Source: Cedecea colo
GTDB taxonomy: Bacteria > Pseudomonadota > Gammaproteobacteria > Enterobacterales > Enterobacteriaceae
Direction of reading: 5' to 3'
Length of the DNA stretch: 64,000 nucleotides
Assembly: GCF_011808225.1 (NCBI RefSeq)
Contig: NZ_SOYS01000002.1
Location: forward strand, 682,001-746,000
Positions 26,623 through 35,834 of this stretch are shown here, piece after piece. Made by a program: the position numbers and the translations under genes. How positions within the stretch are numbered: the stretch's first letter is position 1; each line of letters starts with the position of its first letter. The notes beneath the pieces were generated by a model, which was not told where the DNA came from, ran no database searches, and saw nothing but the letters and a program-made list of their open reading frames with translations.

Positions 26623-27369
26623 TCAGATTTTCAGTGTATCAATGACGATACGTAGAGCGGGTGACACATTGCGATGAGGATAATAAAGAAACAACCCTTC
26701 CCTTCGCAGGCTGTAACGCTGCAAAACCCTGATAAGTACACCACGCTCTACATCATCAGCAACCAGTTCGACAGGAACATATGCCAGCCCCAGACCCAGC
26801 CGGGCAGCTTCTGCTTCCATATAGCTGTCAGATAAGGCCCATTGCCCTTCAGGTCGATGAGTGATTTTTTTATCATCCTGATTGAGTTCCCGCTGGTATA
26901 CGCTTCCGTCGGCAAACTGACAGGCGATACAGGGATGCGTCTTTAAATCCGCAGGGGTTTGCGGAAAACCGTAGCGACGAAAATGTTCAGGAGTACTCAC
27001 AATGGCCATCTCCATATCGGGCGTAATGCGCACCGCGACCGTACCCTGGCCTACTTCGGGTCCCAGACGGACGCCTGCATCGAATCTCTCCTCGATAATC
27101 TCGACGAACCGACTCTCGTTCATCAGTTCGAGCCTGATATCAGGATAGCGCTGTTTAAAGACCGCAAGCTTAGGCAGAAGGCATTTATCAATAGCGTGCT
27201 GGCTGGCATTGATGCGGACCGTGCCGGAGGGTGTTTCACGATAATGTGCCAGGGTGGCAAGTCCAGGATCTAACGTATCAAAGCCAGACTCCATCTTCTG
27301 GTAGAGCTGCTCCCCTGCTTGTGTCAGTGACAGCTTACGCGTGGTACGCACCAGAAGCTGCGTTTCCCT
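26623..27369 (-). pseudogene. LysR-family regulator, N-terminus missing
   Basis: Readable from RETQLLVRTTRKLSLTQAGEQLY to DTLKI, about 249 residues. This is the end of the LysR wing region and the complete effector domain (TPSGTVRINASQHAIDKCLLPKLAVFKQRYPDIRLELM). The first 50 or so residues, the recognition helix region, are absent: a TAG stop (27370-27372) and unrelated sequence lie upstream. It cannot bind DNA as a normal LysR protein. The break probably marks the right edge of the decayed island. Confidence 0.85.
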
Positions 27370-27644
27370 CTAAGCAGCCAGTACGGCTGCTTTTTATGGC
27401 TGAGAGTGGTGAGCATCGCCCATTCTCTTTAAAAATAAAAGATTGTTCGCCGTCTGCTTAATTTACCTGCTCATTCTAATGGCGAATTAATAAACAATTA
27501 ATTGTAAACAAAACCAAAGATCTCTCCTTTTTGTCAGTTTTGGCATACTTATTTAACCTCGCTGGATATATGTGTGCTGGACGTTATTATTAATCCACGA
27601 GGTAAAAGGATACACCTTTAGCTATAACGGGAGGATTTTTTAAT

Positions 27645-27986
27645 ATGGACTGGTTTATCAAACAAACGTTCGTCTGTCCAAACACGGGCACAGCCTTTGC
27701 TTTAGCCACGTGCATGCGTAATCTGAAACTGATCCTGTGGTATCGTGGCGATTACTTTCTGCGTGAGGGTAATATATTATCAACGAGTCCTTACGGGCTC
27801 ATTGTAAACGGTAAGGAAAGGGAGTTAGTAATTATGCACGCCTTTCCGTTTTCCTCCACTTTATGGACGTCATTTCGCAATAACATTCATTGCCCCGGTA
27901 ATAATCACCCATTTATCAGAGAATGTGCAGAAAGATGGAAATGTCTGTTTGAAAACTGTCCTTATGGAATAAGCAAGGAGCAATAA
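27645..27986 (+). CDS. Hypothetical protein, 113 aa
   Basis: Starts MDWFIKQTFVCPNTGTAFAL behind GGGAGGA about nine bases upstream, so translation is likely. Cysteine and aromatic rich (five Cys: VCPNT, ATCMR, IHCPG, RECAERWKCLFENCPYG), no signal peptide or clear membrane helix. I do not recognise a family. It stands alone in AT-rich sequence next to the island end. Confidence 0.6.
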   Translation: MDWFIKQTFVCPNTGTAFALATCMRNLKLILWYRGDYFLREGNILSTSPYGLIVNGKERELVIMHAFPFSSTLWTSFRNNIHCPGNNHPFIRECAERWKCLFENCPYGISKEQ

Positions 27987-28109
27987 CCTTTCGTCAAAAG
28001 CACAATATTATTTAATCCTGTATAATTAGGCATGTCGTTTAATAATGATATGTCGACAAGCATCCGCATATTTTACAGGGAATATATTCGCAACGATATA
28101 AAGGAGGCG

Positions 28110-28184
28110 ATGAATCCATTCAGGTTGTTCCTGACAATTTCTACGCCTGAGCCTCCTGCTGCTTTTCTTGCTCCTTTCGCCTGA
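28110..28184 (+). CDS. Possible 24-aa small protein
   Basis: MNPFRLFLTISTPEPPAAFL then APFA and stop, behind a perfect AAGGAGG four bases before the ATG. Hydrophobic and proline/alanine rich. The ribosome site is the only support. A further 49-codon frame at 28211-28360 (start behind GAGGTG) is weaker. The remaining 27987-28431 shows nothing else. Confidence 0.3.
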   Translation: MNPFRLFLTISTPEPPAAFLAPFA

Positions 28185-28431
28185 AACGTCTTTTTTGTAT
28201 TGAGGTGACCATGAACGGATGCTTTGTTCAGGCCCAAATACTTGAAGCCAATGCGCAATCAGCAGCTCGGAATACCGCGTCGTGTCGCGCGACGAAAGTA
28301 TCTGCCGTTACATCTGCCACTGTTACATTTGATTATTCAGCGCGCCTTATACATATTTGAAGTACGCAAGCGATAAAGCAAAAACAGCTTTTATGGGCAT
28401 TAACTCAGCCACCAATGACAGGAGAGCCCTT

Positions 28432-29103
28432 GTGAATTTCTACCGTCAAAACTGGTACTACGTCGGAGGCGCCCTTTTTGTCGCCCTGGCTTATATTATG
28501 GGCTTCTGGGGCGTTTATCACCTGACAGAAATCCAGGTGATTCTCATCTATAGCTTTATGGCTATGCTGGCGCATCAATTTGAAGAATACGCCGTACCCG
28601 GCGGATTTCAGGGCATTGGCAATATCGCCATGTTCGGCGAGCGCCTGGCTCCGGACAGGTATCCCCTGAATGCAAATCAGGTGATGATTAGCAACGTCTT
28701 CCTGACCTATCCCTTTTATGTAATTCCAGTCTTCTTTCCGGATCTCATTTGGTTGGGGTTCATACAGGTTGGGCAGGGAATGGTGCAGATCATCAATCAT
28801 GGCATCCTTACGAACCTCAGGATGAAGACGCTTTATAACCCCGGCCTCGCCACCGTGCTTCTGCTCCAGTGGCCAACAGGCATCTACTATATATACTTCG
28901 TGAGCGCGCATCATCTGGCGATGAATTCGGACTATATTTTCGGCCTGCTCGGTGCGTTTGCCTCGACGGTTGTGTTATGGCTCGGACCCATTCGCCTGTT
29001 TCGTGACCGGAATTCGAAATATCCGTTTCGGGAAGCCGATATGTTCAAATTCATGGGAAGACGCCTCAGGGAGATGTTGGCAACGCCCCCTCGTTCTGAG
29101 TAG
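28432..29103 (+). CDS. HXXEE-domain membrane protein
   Basis: 223 residues with about six hydrophobic segments. The family motif is seen as AHQFEEYAVPGGF, followed by PLNANQVMISNVFLTYPFYV and GQGMVQIINHGILT. The biochemical role of the family is unknown. A GTG start at 28432 is chosen because AGGAGAG stands six bases upstream; the longer open frame to 28357 has no ribosome site. It is monocistronic. Confidence 0.8.
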   Translation: MNFYRQNWYYVGGALFVALAYIMGFWGVYHLTEIQVILIYSFMAMLAHQFEEYAVPGGFQGIGNIAMFGERLAPDRYPLNANQVMISNVFLTYPFYVIPVFFPDLIWLGFIQVGQGMVQIINHGILTNLRMKTLYNPGLATVLLLQWPTGIYYIYFVSAHHLAMNSDYIFGLLGAFASTVVLWLGPIRLFRDRNSKYPFREADMFKFMGRRLREMLATPPRSE

Positions 29104-29424
29104 CAATCTGCTTCCGATGCCAGATGCTATCCTTCGGCATCGCTACACACTGAAGGTGACCAGCGATTAAATTGCTGCCGGGATAGCGCACCCGGCAGTC
29201 AGGCTTATGGATTACTTTTCAGAAGGAAGCTTTTTATAAGCTATTGATCCTCCTGTGTCATAGACGATCGCCTTTCGCCGATTCGACCTTCTGCACGTGC
29301 AGGTGCGCTCGACAATCAACTCCCTTTTCATTTCTGCCAGGGCTCTCATCCCTGAGCGGTGTCCTGAGCCTTAAATGCACGGCCCATCATCTGGGCCAGA
29401 TCGCCTTTCTCAGGAAATAACCGT
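29104..29424. other. Intergenic, with a GC-rich hairpin
   Basis: No gene seen. A hairpin CTGCCGGG (29175-29182)/CCCGGCAG (29191-29198) follows the HXXEE gene; it is REP-like in composition and may protect or end that transcript. No T-run follows. Confidence 0.45.
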
Positions 29425-30294
29425 TTATTTCAACCTGTCCAGCGCATCCTGCCAGACAAACGGTGTTAGCTCGCTGTATTGTATCCCCTTCTTTGCCATC
29501 TTCGACGGTAATCCGGCCTGAACCTGCTGAGTTGCACGGCTCATTGCGGCCGCCACGCCCACGCTCTGCAAGGTTTTCACCACCTCAGCCATTTCATCGG
29601 CACGCCTCACCCCATGCTCTGCGACCCGACTAATAAAATAGTGCGGTAAGCTGTCATTCCAGCCAAGTGATGGAAAACTTGCGTGCAGGGAAGACAACAC
29701 CGCCTCTTCCACTCCGTATTGTCGTGCTGCGCTCAGACATTCGGTGGTTAAAGCCTCAAGGCCCTTAATCATTACGCTGCGACACATTTTGATCGCCGAG
29801 ACATCGCCAATGCGCTCGCTGCCAGCGCTTGTACTACAGCCCAGCGCATTCAGTTGGTCCGCCAGCGCATGCGCCGCTGGACCGCCAATCAACAGCGGCG
29901 TACCGAGACGCTTTGGCGGAACAGGCGCCATAACGGCGACATCAAGATAATCACCAGCCCCCGCCGTTACCGCTCTGGCGCCTGCGCGCTTTGTCTCAGG
30001 CGCCACGGAATTAAAGTCCAGAAAAATCTGCCCTGAATGCAGCAACGGAGCAGCCTGTTCAGCTACTGCCAGCGCGCTTTCTGCGGTTACCAGTGAGAAT
30101 ATTAGCTTCGCATCAGCCAGCGCATCGGCCAGCGAACCCGCAGGCTGTACGCCGATCTTCACGGCAAGCTCGTGCAACTGCCCGGCCTGTTCGCTGAGGA
30201 ATTTTTTATCCCATACGACGATGTCCGCCTTGCCCGCCAAATCCTGCGCATAAATCCGTCCAGCTTCACCAAAGCCAATAATGGCAATTTTCAT
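29425..30294 (-). CDS. NAD(P)-dependent oxidoreductase with DUF1932 domain, last gene of the gallate operon
   Basis: 289 residues. N-terminal Rossmann fold of the 6-phosphogluconate/3-hydroxyisobutyrate dehydrogenase group (MKIAIIGFGEAGRIYAQDL), then a helical DUF1932 C-terminal domain. The lysine typical of this superfamily may be the one in SAIKMCRSVMIKG. It starts 13 bp after galD and has AGGAG upstream of the ATG at 30294, so it is in the galBCD transcript. Known Pseudomonas gallate clusters do not need such an enzyme. It may handle an overflow or side product such as an oxalomesaconate, hydroxy-oxoadipate or a related aromatic. Function not established. Confidence 0.8.
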   Translation of the reverse strand: MKIAIIGFGEAGRIYAQDLAGKADIVVWDKKFLSEQAGQLHELAVKIGVQPAGSLADALADAKLIFSLVTAESALAVAEQAAPLLHSGQIFLDFNSVAPETKRAGARAVTAGAGDYLDVAVMAPVPPKRLGTPLLIGGPAAHALADQLNALGCSTSAGSERIGDVSAIKMCRSVMIKGLEALTTECLSAARQYGVEEAVLSSLHASFPSLGWNDSLPHYFISRVAEHGVRRADEMAEVVKTLQSVGVAAAMSRATQQVQAGLPSKMAKKGIQYSELTPFVWQDALDRLK

Positions 30295-30307
30295 CGTGAG
30301 CATCTCC

Positions 30308-31390
30308 TCATTTACCTGACCACAGGGAGCCAGGGATCGCCACACGTCCTTCAAACAGCAAACGCGCGGTGCGTATCAGTCCGCTATTAACCACCTTGCC
30401 CATCGTATCGCGCGTCAACATTACGCTAAATTCGCCGACAGGATGTTCCACCGCCAGTCGCTGCTCACAGGCATCGCTAACATCCGCTAACCCTTCAGCA
30501 ACCGAGCCGGGAATCAGACAGGCGGTAGCCACGCTTACCGCGCCCAATACGCCAATCGACGCATGGCAGCGATGTGGAATAAAAGTGCGCGTGGTAAGCG
30601 TACCTCCTCGCGTCGGCGCTGCAATTAACGTCATTTTAGGCACGGTACGCTGCGCGACGTTCCCAAGATTCATGCGCGGGCCAGCCTGCAAGCGGATCGA
30701 CTCAAGACGCGCTTTAAGTTCATCGTCATTATCCAGCTGCTCACGTGTTTCCAACCCGCTGCGTTGCAGGTCGGCTGCGCGTATCAGCACCACCGGCATG
30801 CCGTTATCAATACAGGTGACATCAACGCCGTCGAAGGTATCGCGTGCATTTCCGGTTGGCAGCAATGCGCCACAGCTGGAGCCGGCAATATCCTGAAAAC
30901 TGAGTACCTGCTCAGTTGCAAAACCCGGCACGCCATCAATGCGCGTATCGCCTTCATATTCCACCGCCCCGTCCGGCGTTGCGATTTGCGCTTCGGCGAT
31001 TTGTCCCGTATTCACCATAAAAATGCGCACCCGCGTCATTGCCTCCTGCACTTTTACTAATCCTTTCTCGATGGCAAAAGGACCAACGGCGGCAAGTATA
31101 TTTCCACAGTTTTGCCCGTAATCCACCGCGGCTTTATCGACGTTAACCTGGGCGAAGAGATAATCAACGTCGGCATCCGGGCGCGTTGATGGCGAAACTA
31201 TAGCGACTTTGCTTGTCAGCGGATCGGCTCCGCCGATACCGTCAATCTGCCGCGCATCGGGTGACCCCATTACCGCCAGCAATACCTTATTTCGTGTGGC
31301 GTCATCTGTCGGCAGATCCGCTGCCAGGAAACAGGCGGCTTTGGAGGTGCCGCCCCGCATCAATACGCAAGGGATAAGAGTCTGTTTCAT
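30308..31390 (-). CDS. galD: 4-oxalomesaconate tautomerase (PrpF family)
   Basis: 360 residues of the PrpF isomerase family (MKQTLIPCVLMRGGTSKAACFLAADLP, DGIGGADPLTSKVAIVSPS, YGQNCGNILAAVGPFAIEKG, TRTFIPHRCHASIGVLGAVSVATACLIPGSVA). In gallate catabolism it converts the keto form of 4-oxalomesaconate to the enol form used by the hydratase. PrpF relatives act in propionate metabolism, but the neighbours galB, galC and galA decide the role here. It starts 2 bp after the galC stop. Confidence 0.92.
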   Translation of the reverse strand: MKQTLIPCVLMRGGTSKAACFLAADLPTDDATRNKVLLAVMGSPDARQIDGIGGADPLTSKVAIVSPSTRPDADVDYLFAQVNVDKAAVDYGQNCGNILAAVGPFAIEKGLVKVQEAMTRVRIFMVNTGQIAEAQIATPDGAVEYEGDTRIDGVPGFATEQVLSFQDIAGSSCGALLPTGNARDTFDGVDVTCIDNGMPVVLIRAADLQRSGLETREQLDNDDELKARLESIRLQAGPRMNLGNVAQRTVPKMTLIAAPTRGGTLTTRTFIPHRCHASIGVLGAVSVATACLIPGSVAEGLADVSDACEQRLAVEHPVGEFSVMLTRDTMGKVVNSGLIRTARLLFEGRVAIPGSLWSGK

Positions 31391-31392
31391 TT

Positions 31393-32109
31393 TCAGAAGC
31401 TCTTTAGCTCATCAAGGGAATCCACATAACGCAGGCCCTTTTCAGCCAGCCGTGGGCGCATCTGATAAATATCCAGACCCAATTCTCCGGCCGCCAGCCG
31501 CTGACGTTTACTCTCTTCCAGCTCGACACGCTTCTGCGCTGCGGCATCCACCGCCGCGGCTCGTTCAAGCGACACAATTACCACGCCATCATCATCGGCT
31601 ACAATGATGTCGCCCGGGTTGATCAGTTGTCCGGCACAGGTCACCGGCACGTTCACCGAACCCAACGTTTCTTTTACCGTCCCCTGCGCATGCACCGCGC
31701 GTGACCAGACCGGGAAATTCATCTCGCGCAGCGTCTGGCTGTCGCGAATGCCAATATCGCCGATCAGCGCCACCACGCCGCGCGCTTTTAATGACGTCGC
31801 CAGCAAATCGCCGAAGAAACCATCGTGGCAATCCGAAGTCGGCGCTACCAGCAGCACATCTCCCGGTTGGCACTGCTCGACCGCAACATGAAACATCCAG
31901 TTATCGCCCGGCGATACCAGGACCGTGACGGCACTGCCGGCGATAGCGCAATTTTGCTGAATTGGGCGCACTCGTAAGTCAAGCAAACCGGAACGCCCCT
32001 GCGCCTCATGCACCGTTGCCACGCCATATTTTGCGAAACGAGAAATTTGCTGGCTATCGGCACGCGGGATATTTCTTACAACCACGCCTTTTTTATTCAC
32101 CAGGCTCAT
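31393..32109 (-). CDS. galC: 4-carboxy-4-hydroxy-2-oxoadipate aldolase
   Basis: 238 residues of the RraA-like class II aldolase family ([99 protein letters not shown]). It splits 4-carboxy-4-hydroxy-2-oxoadipate into pyruvate and oxaloacetate, the last step of gallate and protocatechuate-4,5 degradation. Metal-binding residues are expected in GDIGIRD. The ATG overlaps the galB stop by 4 bp, so the two are coupled. Confidence 0.93.
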   Translation of the reverse strand: MSLVNKKGVVVRNIPRADSQQISRFAKYGVATVHEAQGRSGLLDLRVRPIQQNCAIAGSAVTVLVSPGDNWMFHVAVEQCQPGDVLLVAPTSDCHDGFFGDLLATSLKARGVVALIGDIGIRDSQTLREMNFPVWSRAVHAQGTVKETLGSVNVPVTCAGQLINPGDIIVADDDGVVIVSLERAAAVDAAAQKRVELEESKRQRLAAGELGLDIYQMRPRLAEKGLRYVDSLDELKSF

Positions 32110-32843
32110 GACAGATTCTCCGTCACACGCGGGAACAGACTTTGATAACCTTCGCCGTGGCTAATCGCTTTCGGTGAGGAAATACCGACGTTGCGTTTGG
32201 CCTGCACGCCGCGCTGTAAAGCAACGCGCGTATAGTATTCCCATAGGTGTTCCTGACCTGCCATGCACTGAATCGCGGCGTATTTTTTATCCCACACTGC
32301 AGAGATATCCAGCAACACATCCGGCTTCCAGCTGCACTGCTCTGGCTGATGTGGTTCGAAACAGTAAACAGGTGGCGCTCCGATAATGCTTTCGCCCGGA
32401 CGATACCCCTCAGCCTGGGCGATAATCCGCGCTTCCTGTGTCAGGTTGGCCGCGAGCGGATGATCGTAGTTATACGGATCGTTTACAGAATGGGTCAGGA
32501 CAAAGTGCGGCTGTACTTTGCGAAACACGTCAGCAAGACGGAACAGGGCTTCCTTGTCAGCCCGCAACGGATAATCACCCAGATCAAAAAATTCAATGCT
32601 GGCGCCAAGAATTTCCGCTGCGGCCTCAGCTTCCGCCTGGCGATGCTGCTTAACGAGCGCTTCGGTCATGTTGCCTTTACGCCACAGCTTCGCCGATTCG
32701 CCACGTTCGCCGAAGGTCAGGCATACAACATGTATCTCGTAACCCTGAGAGGCGTGCAGCGCGATGGCGCCGCCCGCACGCCAGACAAAATCAGCGGAAT
32801 GTGCGCTAACCACTAAAGCACTTTTCTTTGCGTTCTTTTCCAT
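32106..32843 (-). CDS. galB: 4-oxalomesaconate hydratase (PIG-L family)
   Basis: 245 residues from the Met at 32843, picked because AGGA lies seven bases upstream; the frame is open to 32858. The N-terminus [42 protein letters not shown] is the zinc-dependent PIG-L deacetylase-like fold recruited as GalB in Pseudomonas putida, and is unrelated to the LigJ hydratase. It adds water to the enol form of 4-oxalomesaconate. It is the first gene of galBCD and divergent from the LysR gene; the 115-130 bp between them should hold the controlled promoter. Confidence 0.93.
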   Translation of the reverse strand: MEKNAKKSALVVSAHSADFVWRAGGAIALHASQGYEIHVVCLTFGERGESAKLWRKGNMTEALVKQHRQAEAEAAAEILGASIEFFDLGDYPLRADKEALFRLADVFRKVQPHFVLTHSVNDPYNYDHPLAANLTQEARIIAQAEGYRPGESIIGAPPVYCFEPHQPEQCSWKPDVLLDISAVWDKKYAAIQCMAGQEHLWEYYTRVALQRGVQAKRNVGISSPKAISHGEGYQSLFPRVTENLS

Positions 32844-32973
32844 CATCTCATCCTGCATTTTGCTGTTTTTTTCATCCTGACATGCGGCTTACAGCGCGGA
32901 TAATGCCTTTCATTGCGTGGGCTATGAATTTTATTTATGTTGTGATTCAGCAAACACAAGCGGGGTGGCGAAA

Positions 32974-34200
32974 ATGAAAAATAAAGAAGTTAATAACGAC
33001 TTAAAAATCATGCAAATAAGAGCATTCTGCATGGTTGCTGAACGTGGCACAGTCTCGGAGGCGGCAATCAATTTATTTCGTACCCAGTCGGCAATCACCC
33101 GATCAATTCGTGATCTTGAGCACACTCTGGCAACGCCGCTGTTTGAGCGTCACGCAAGCGGTATGATGCTGACGGAAATGGGAAAATGCGTTCTGCCCCG
33201 TGCCAGACGAGCCATACAGGAGCTTCATCTGATACCGCCTCAGCTCAACAGGTTAAAAGAGCGTGACAGAGTTCGCGAAGATGCGGAACCCATCTGGTTA
33301 TTTAACCTGCGGCGCTTACAAATTTTTTTGGCCCTGTATCGACTGCATCATACTCAAAGCGTGGCGAATGCGCTGGGGATCAGCCAGCCTGCGGTGAGCG
33401 CGGCATTAAAGGTTCTGGAAAAAGGCGCAAGCGTGACGCTGTTTCAACGCACGCCAAAAGGGATGATGCCAACCCCCGCCGGGCGCGAGATGGCGCCTTT
33501 TATCAGCCGGGCGCTAAATGAAATTCGCCATATCCCCGAAGATCTGGCAGCGCAGCAAGGCGTGCTAACCGGCACCGTGCATGTGGGGGCGCTACCGCTA
33601 TGCCGCAGCAGTTTACTGCCGCTGGCGATTGCTCTACTGGTGACACGATATCCCGGTATCAAAGTGGTCACCAATGAGAGCGCCTTTAACGCACTGGTGA
33701 CCGAACTGCGTGCCGGCGATATTGATTTTATCCTCGGCGCGCTGCGTCAGGACGATGCGGGGCTGGATATTCATAATCAGGTGTTGTTCGAAGAAGAGCT
33801 AATTTTACTGGCGCGACCACAGCATCCACTTATTGGACACAAGCTTACGCCAGACGATCTGGCGTTGACGCAATGGATACTGCCGCGTGAAAATTCACCG
33901 GCACGCCACCTGCTGGAAGGCGCTTTTCAGGCGGCAGGAATGCGTGCGCCGCAGCCGGTCGTTGAAAGCGGCGATTTGGCAATAGTACGCGGGCTTCTGT
34001 TGAATTCAGACATGGTGGCAGCGGTATCGTCCCATCAGATGGAATATGAATTGCGTGCCGGGATCTTTAAGCCTCTGATACTTGATCTGAAAAATACGCG
34101 CCGAAAAATTGGTTTAACCTTCCGCCAGGGAGCGCTACATTCCCCTGCCGCAAAAGCGCTGTTAAGCTGTATCAATGAGATCCAGTGCCACACAGCCTAA
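32974..34200 (+). CDS. galR: LysR-type regulator of the gallate cluster, with two DNA-binding domains
   Basis: 408 residues, about 100 more than a normal LysR protein. Two complete HTH_1 domains stand in tandem: residues about 12-75 (MQIRAFCMVAERGTVSEAAINLFRTQSAITRSIRDLE...LFERHASGMMLTEMGKCVLP) and about 110-175 (LRRLQIFLALYRLHHTQSVANALGISQPAVSAALKVLEKGASVTLFQRTPKGMMPTPAGREM). One LysR substrate-binding domain follows (TGTVHVGALPLCRSSLLPLAIALLVTRYPGIKVVTNE). The start at 32974 has GGGGTGG upstream. Placed between divergent galBCD and galTA, it most likely activates both with gallate as inducer. Confidence 0.9.
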   Translation: MKNKEVNNDLKIMQIRAFCMVAERGTVSEAAINLFRTQSAITRSIRDLEHTLATPLFERHASGMMLTEMGKCVLPRARRAIQELHLIPPQLNRLKERDRVREDAEPIWLFNLRRLQIFLALYRLHHTQSVANALGISQPAVSAALKVLEKGASVTLFQRTPKGMMPTPAGREMAPFISRALNEIRHIPEDLAAQQGVLTGTVHVGALPLCRSSLLPLAIALLVTRYPGIKVVTNESAFNALVTELRAGDIDFILGALRQDDAGLDIHNQVLFEEELILLARPQHPLIGHKLTPDDLALTQWILPRENSPARHLLEGAFQAAGMRAPQPVVESGDLAIVRGLLLNSDMVAAVSSHQMEYELRAGIFKPLILDLKNTRRKIGLTFRQGALHSPAAKALLSCINEIQCHTA

Positions 34201-34440
34201 ACATAACTCATATAGCGCACCCTGCTCATCTTCTGTCAGGACGCAGTTCAGCAGCCCTGTGACGCTATTTTTGTATTTTTTTCATTGTTAAATACATCAC
34301 AATATAAATCTAACTCATACCTCTAAAAGCCTTTTTTGACAGACACCATCCCCCGCCCCACTTAACTTGTTTCTGGATTGTTACCTTCCTCTCACCACAA
34401 CGATAGCTGCCGCAGGCGGCAAAACTAGAGAGCGTACCCG

Positions 34441-35820
34441 ATGACTGCAAACAACCTGGTTAATGTGAAAACGTGGATCGATTCCCGACCCATTTCAGCT
34501 TTTCAGTGGCGCATACTGGCGCTGTGCCTGATTATTATCATGCTTGATGGCTATGATGCTGCGGTAATGGGTTTCATCGCGCCCGCGCTGATTGACCACT
34601 GGGGTATGAGCCGCTCGGCAATGGGGCCGATCCTTGGCGCGGCGATGTTTGGCGTGGCGATGGGGGCGCTTATCTCCGGCCCGATATCCGATCGTTACGG
34701 TCGTAAACGGGTCATTTTACTGTCGGTGTTAACCTTCTCCGCATTCAGCCTCGCCTGTGCCTTTGCTACTACGCCCGTTCAGATGACGCTGCTGCGTTTT
34801 ATGGCTGGTTTAGGGTTAGGGGCGGTAATGCCCAACTGCGTAACGCTGATTGCAGAATACATGCCGGAACGTCGTAAGGGCGTGATGATTACGCTGATGT
34901 TCAGCGGCTTTAATATCGGTTCAGGACTTGGCGGATTTATCGCCGCCGGGCTGCTGGCGCATTATCAATGGCCTGCGGTGCTGATTTTTGGCGGCGTGCT
35001 GCCGCTGCTGATGCTGCCGTTTATAGCCTGGCTGTTACCAGAATCGGCTCTCAACCTGGTGGTTCGCAAAGCGCCGCGTGCGCAGATAGCCGCGCTGCTA
35101 AATCGTATGGGCGGAAACTTCGGCAGCGACAGCGCGTTTATCCTTAACTCTCCCGGCGTGAAGCGAAACAGCACCATTGCCGAGCTGTTTCGCCACGGCT
35201 TTGCGCGCGGCACCATTATCCTGTGGCTGACCTATTTTATGGGGCTGTTCGTCATTTATCTGCTAAACGGATGGCTGCCGACTATTATGCGTTCCGGTGG
35301 TATTTCACTGCAGCAAGCCGCCATCATTGCCGGATTGTTCCAGCTTGGCGGCCCGCTGGGCGGCATTATCGTGGGCGCATTAATGGACAGACTGCACGCA
35401 AAATGGGTTATTGGCGTGACATATTTAATCGGCTGCGCATGTCTGGTTATGCAAGGGGCGCTTGGCCTGAGCGGCGTAGCGCTGGGGATTATTATTTTTG
35501 TCACCGGTATGTGTATTAATGGCGCGCAAAACGGCCTGCAGGTCTACTCTCCCGCCTATTATCCAACGGAAATTCGCGCCACCGGCGTAAGCTGGATGCA
35601 CGGTATTGGCCGCATCGGTGCCATTATAAGCTCATCGTTGGGCGGACTGCTGATGGGGATCTTCCCAGGCCAGTCGGCTATTTTCTTTATACTTTCCCTG
35701 CCCGCCTTACTCGCCGCAATAAGTATTGTTTTACACCGGAAGGTTCAACTAACTATGAAAGTAAAAGGTGCGGGACTCAGTGAAATTCCAGCGCTATCGC
35801 AAACTTTAAATAACCGCTAA
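34441..35820 (+). CDS. galT: Gallate transporter, aromatic acid:H+ symporter (MFS)
   Basis: 459-residue permease with 12 hydrophobic segments. MFS aromatic-acid family motifs: LDGYDAAVMGFIAPALIDHWGMS (the acidic motif in helix 1), GPISDRYGRKRVILLSV (loop 2-3), and GLGLGAVMPNCVTLIAEYMPERRKG. PcaK and GalT are the closest known types. The 240-bp gap after galR (34201-34440) should hold its promoter; no operator is identified. galA follows after 14 bp. No porin (galP) is present. Confidence 0.92.
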   Translation: MTANNLVNVKTWIDSRPISAFQWRILALCLIIIMLDGYDAAVMGFIAPALIDHWGMSRSAMGPILGAAMFGVAMGALISGPISDRYGRKRVILLSVLTFSAFSLACAFATTPVQMTLLRFMAGLGLGAVMPNCVTLIAEYMPERRKGVMITLMFSGFNIGSGLGGFIAAGLLAHYQWPAVLIFGGVLPLLMLPFIAWLLPESALNLVVRKAPRAQIAALLNRMGGNFGSDSAFILNSPGVKRNSTIAELFRHGFARGTIILWLTYFMGLFVIYLLNGWLPTIMRSGGISLQQAAIIAGLFQLGGPLGGIIVGALMDRLHAKWVIGVTYLIGCACLVMQGALGLSGVALGIIIFVTGMCINGAQNGLQVYSPAYYPTEIRATGVSWMHGIGRIGAIISSSLGGLLMGIFPGQSAIFFILSLPALLAAISIVLHRKVQLTMKVKGAGLSEIPALSQTLNNR

Positions 35821-35834
35821 GTGGAGCTACCGTT

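Noticed and set aside
19179-29424. Search by eye for a downstream copy of the tRNA-Arg 3' end as the right attachment site
   Set aside because: No direct repeat of the tRNA 3' end was found in the window; the right border is only inferred from the broken LysR gene.
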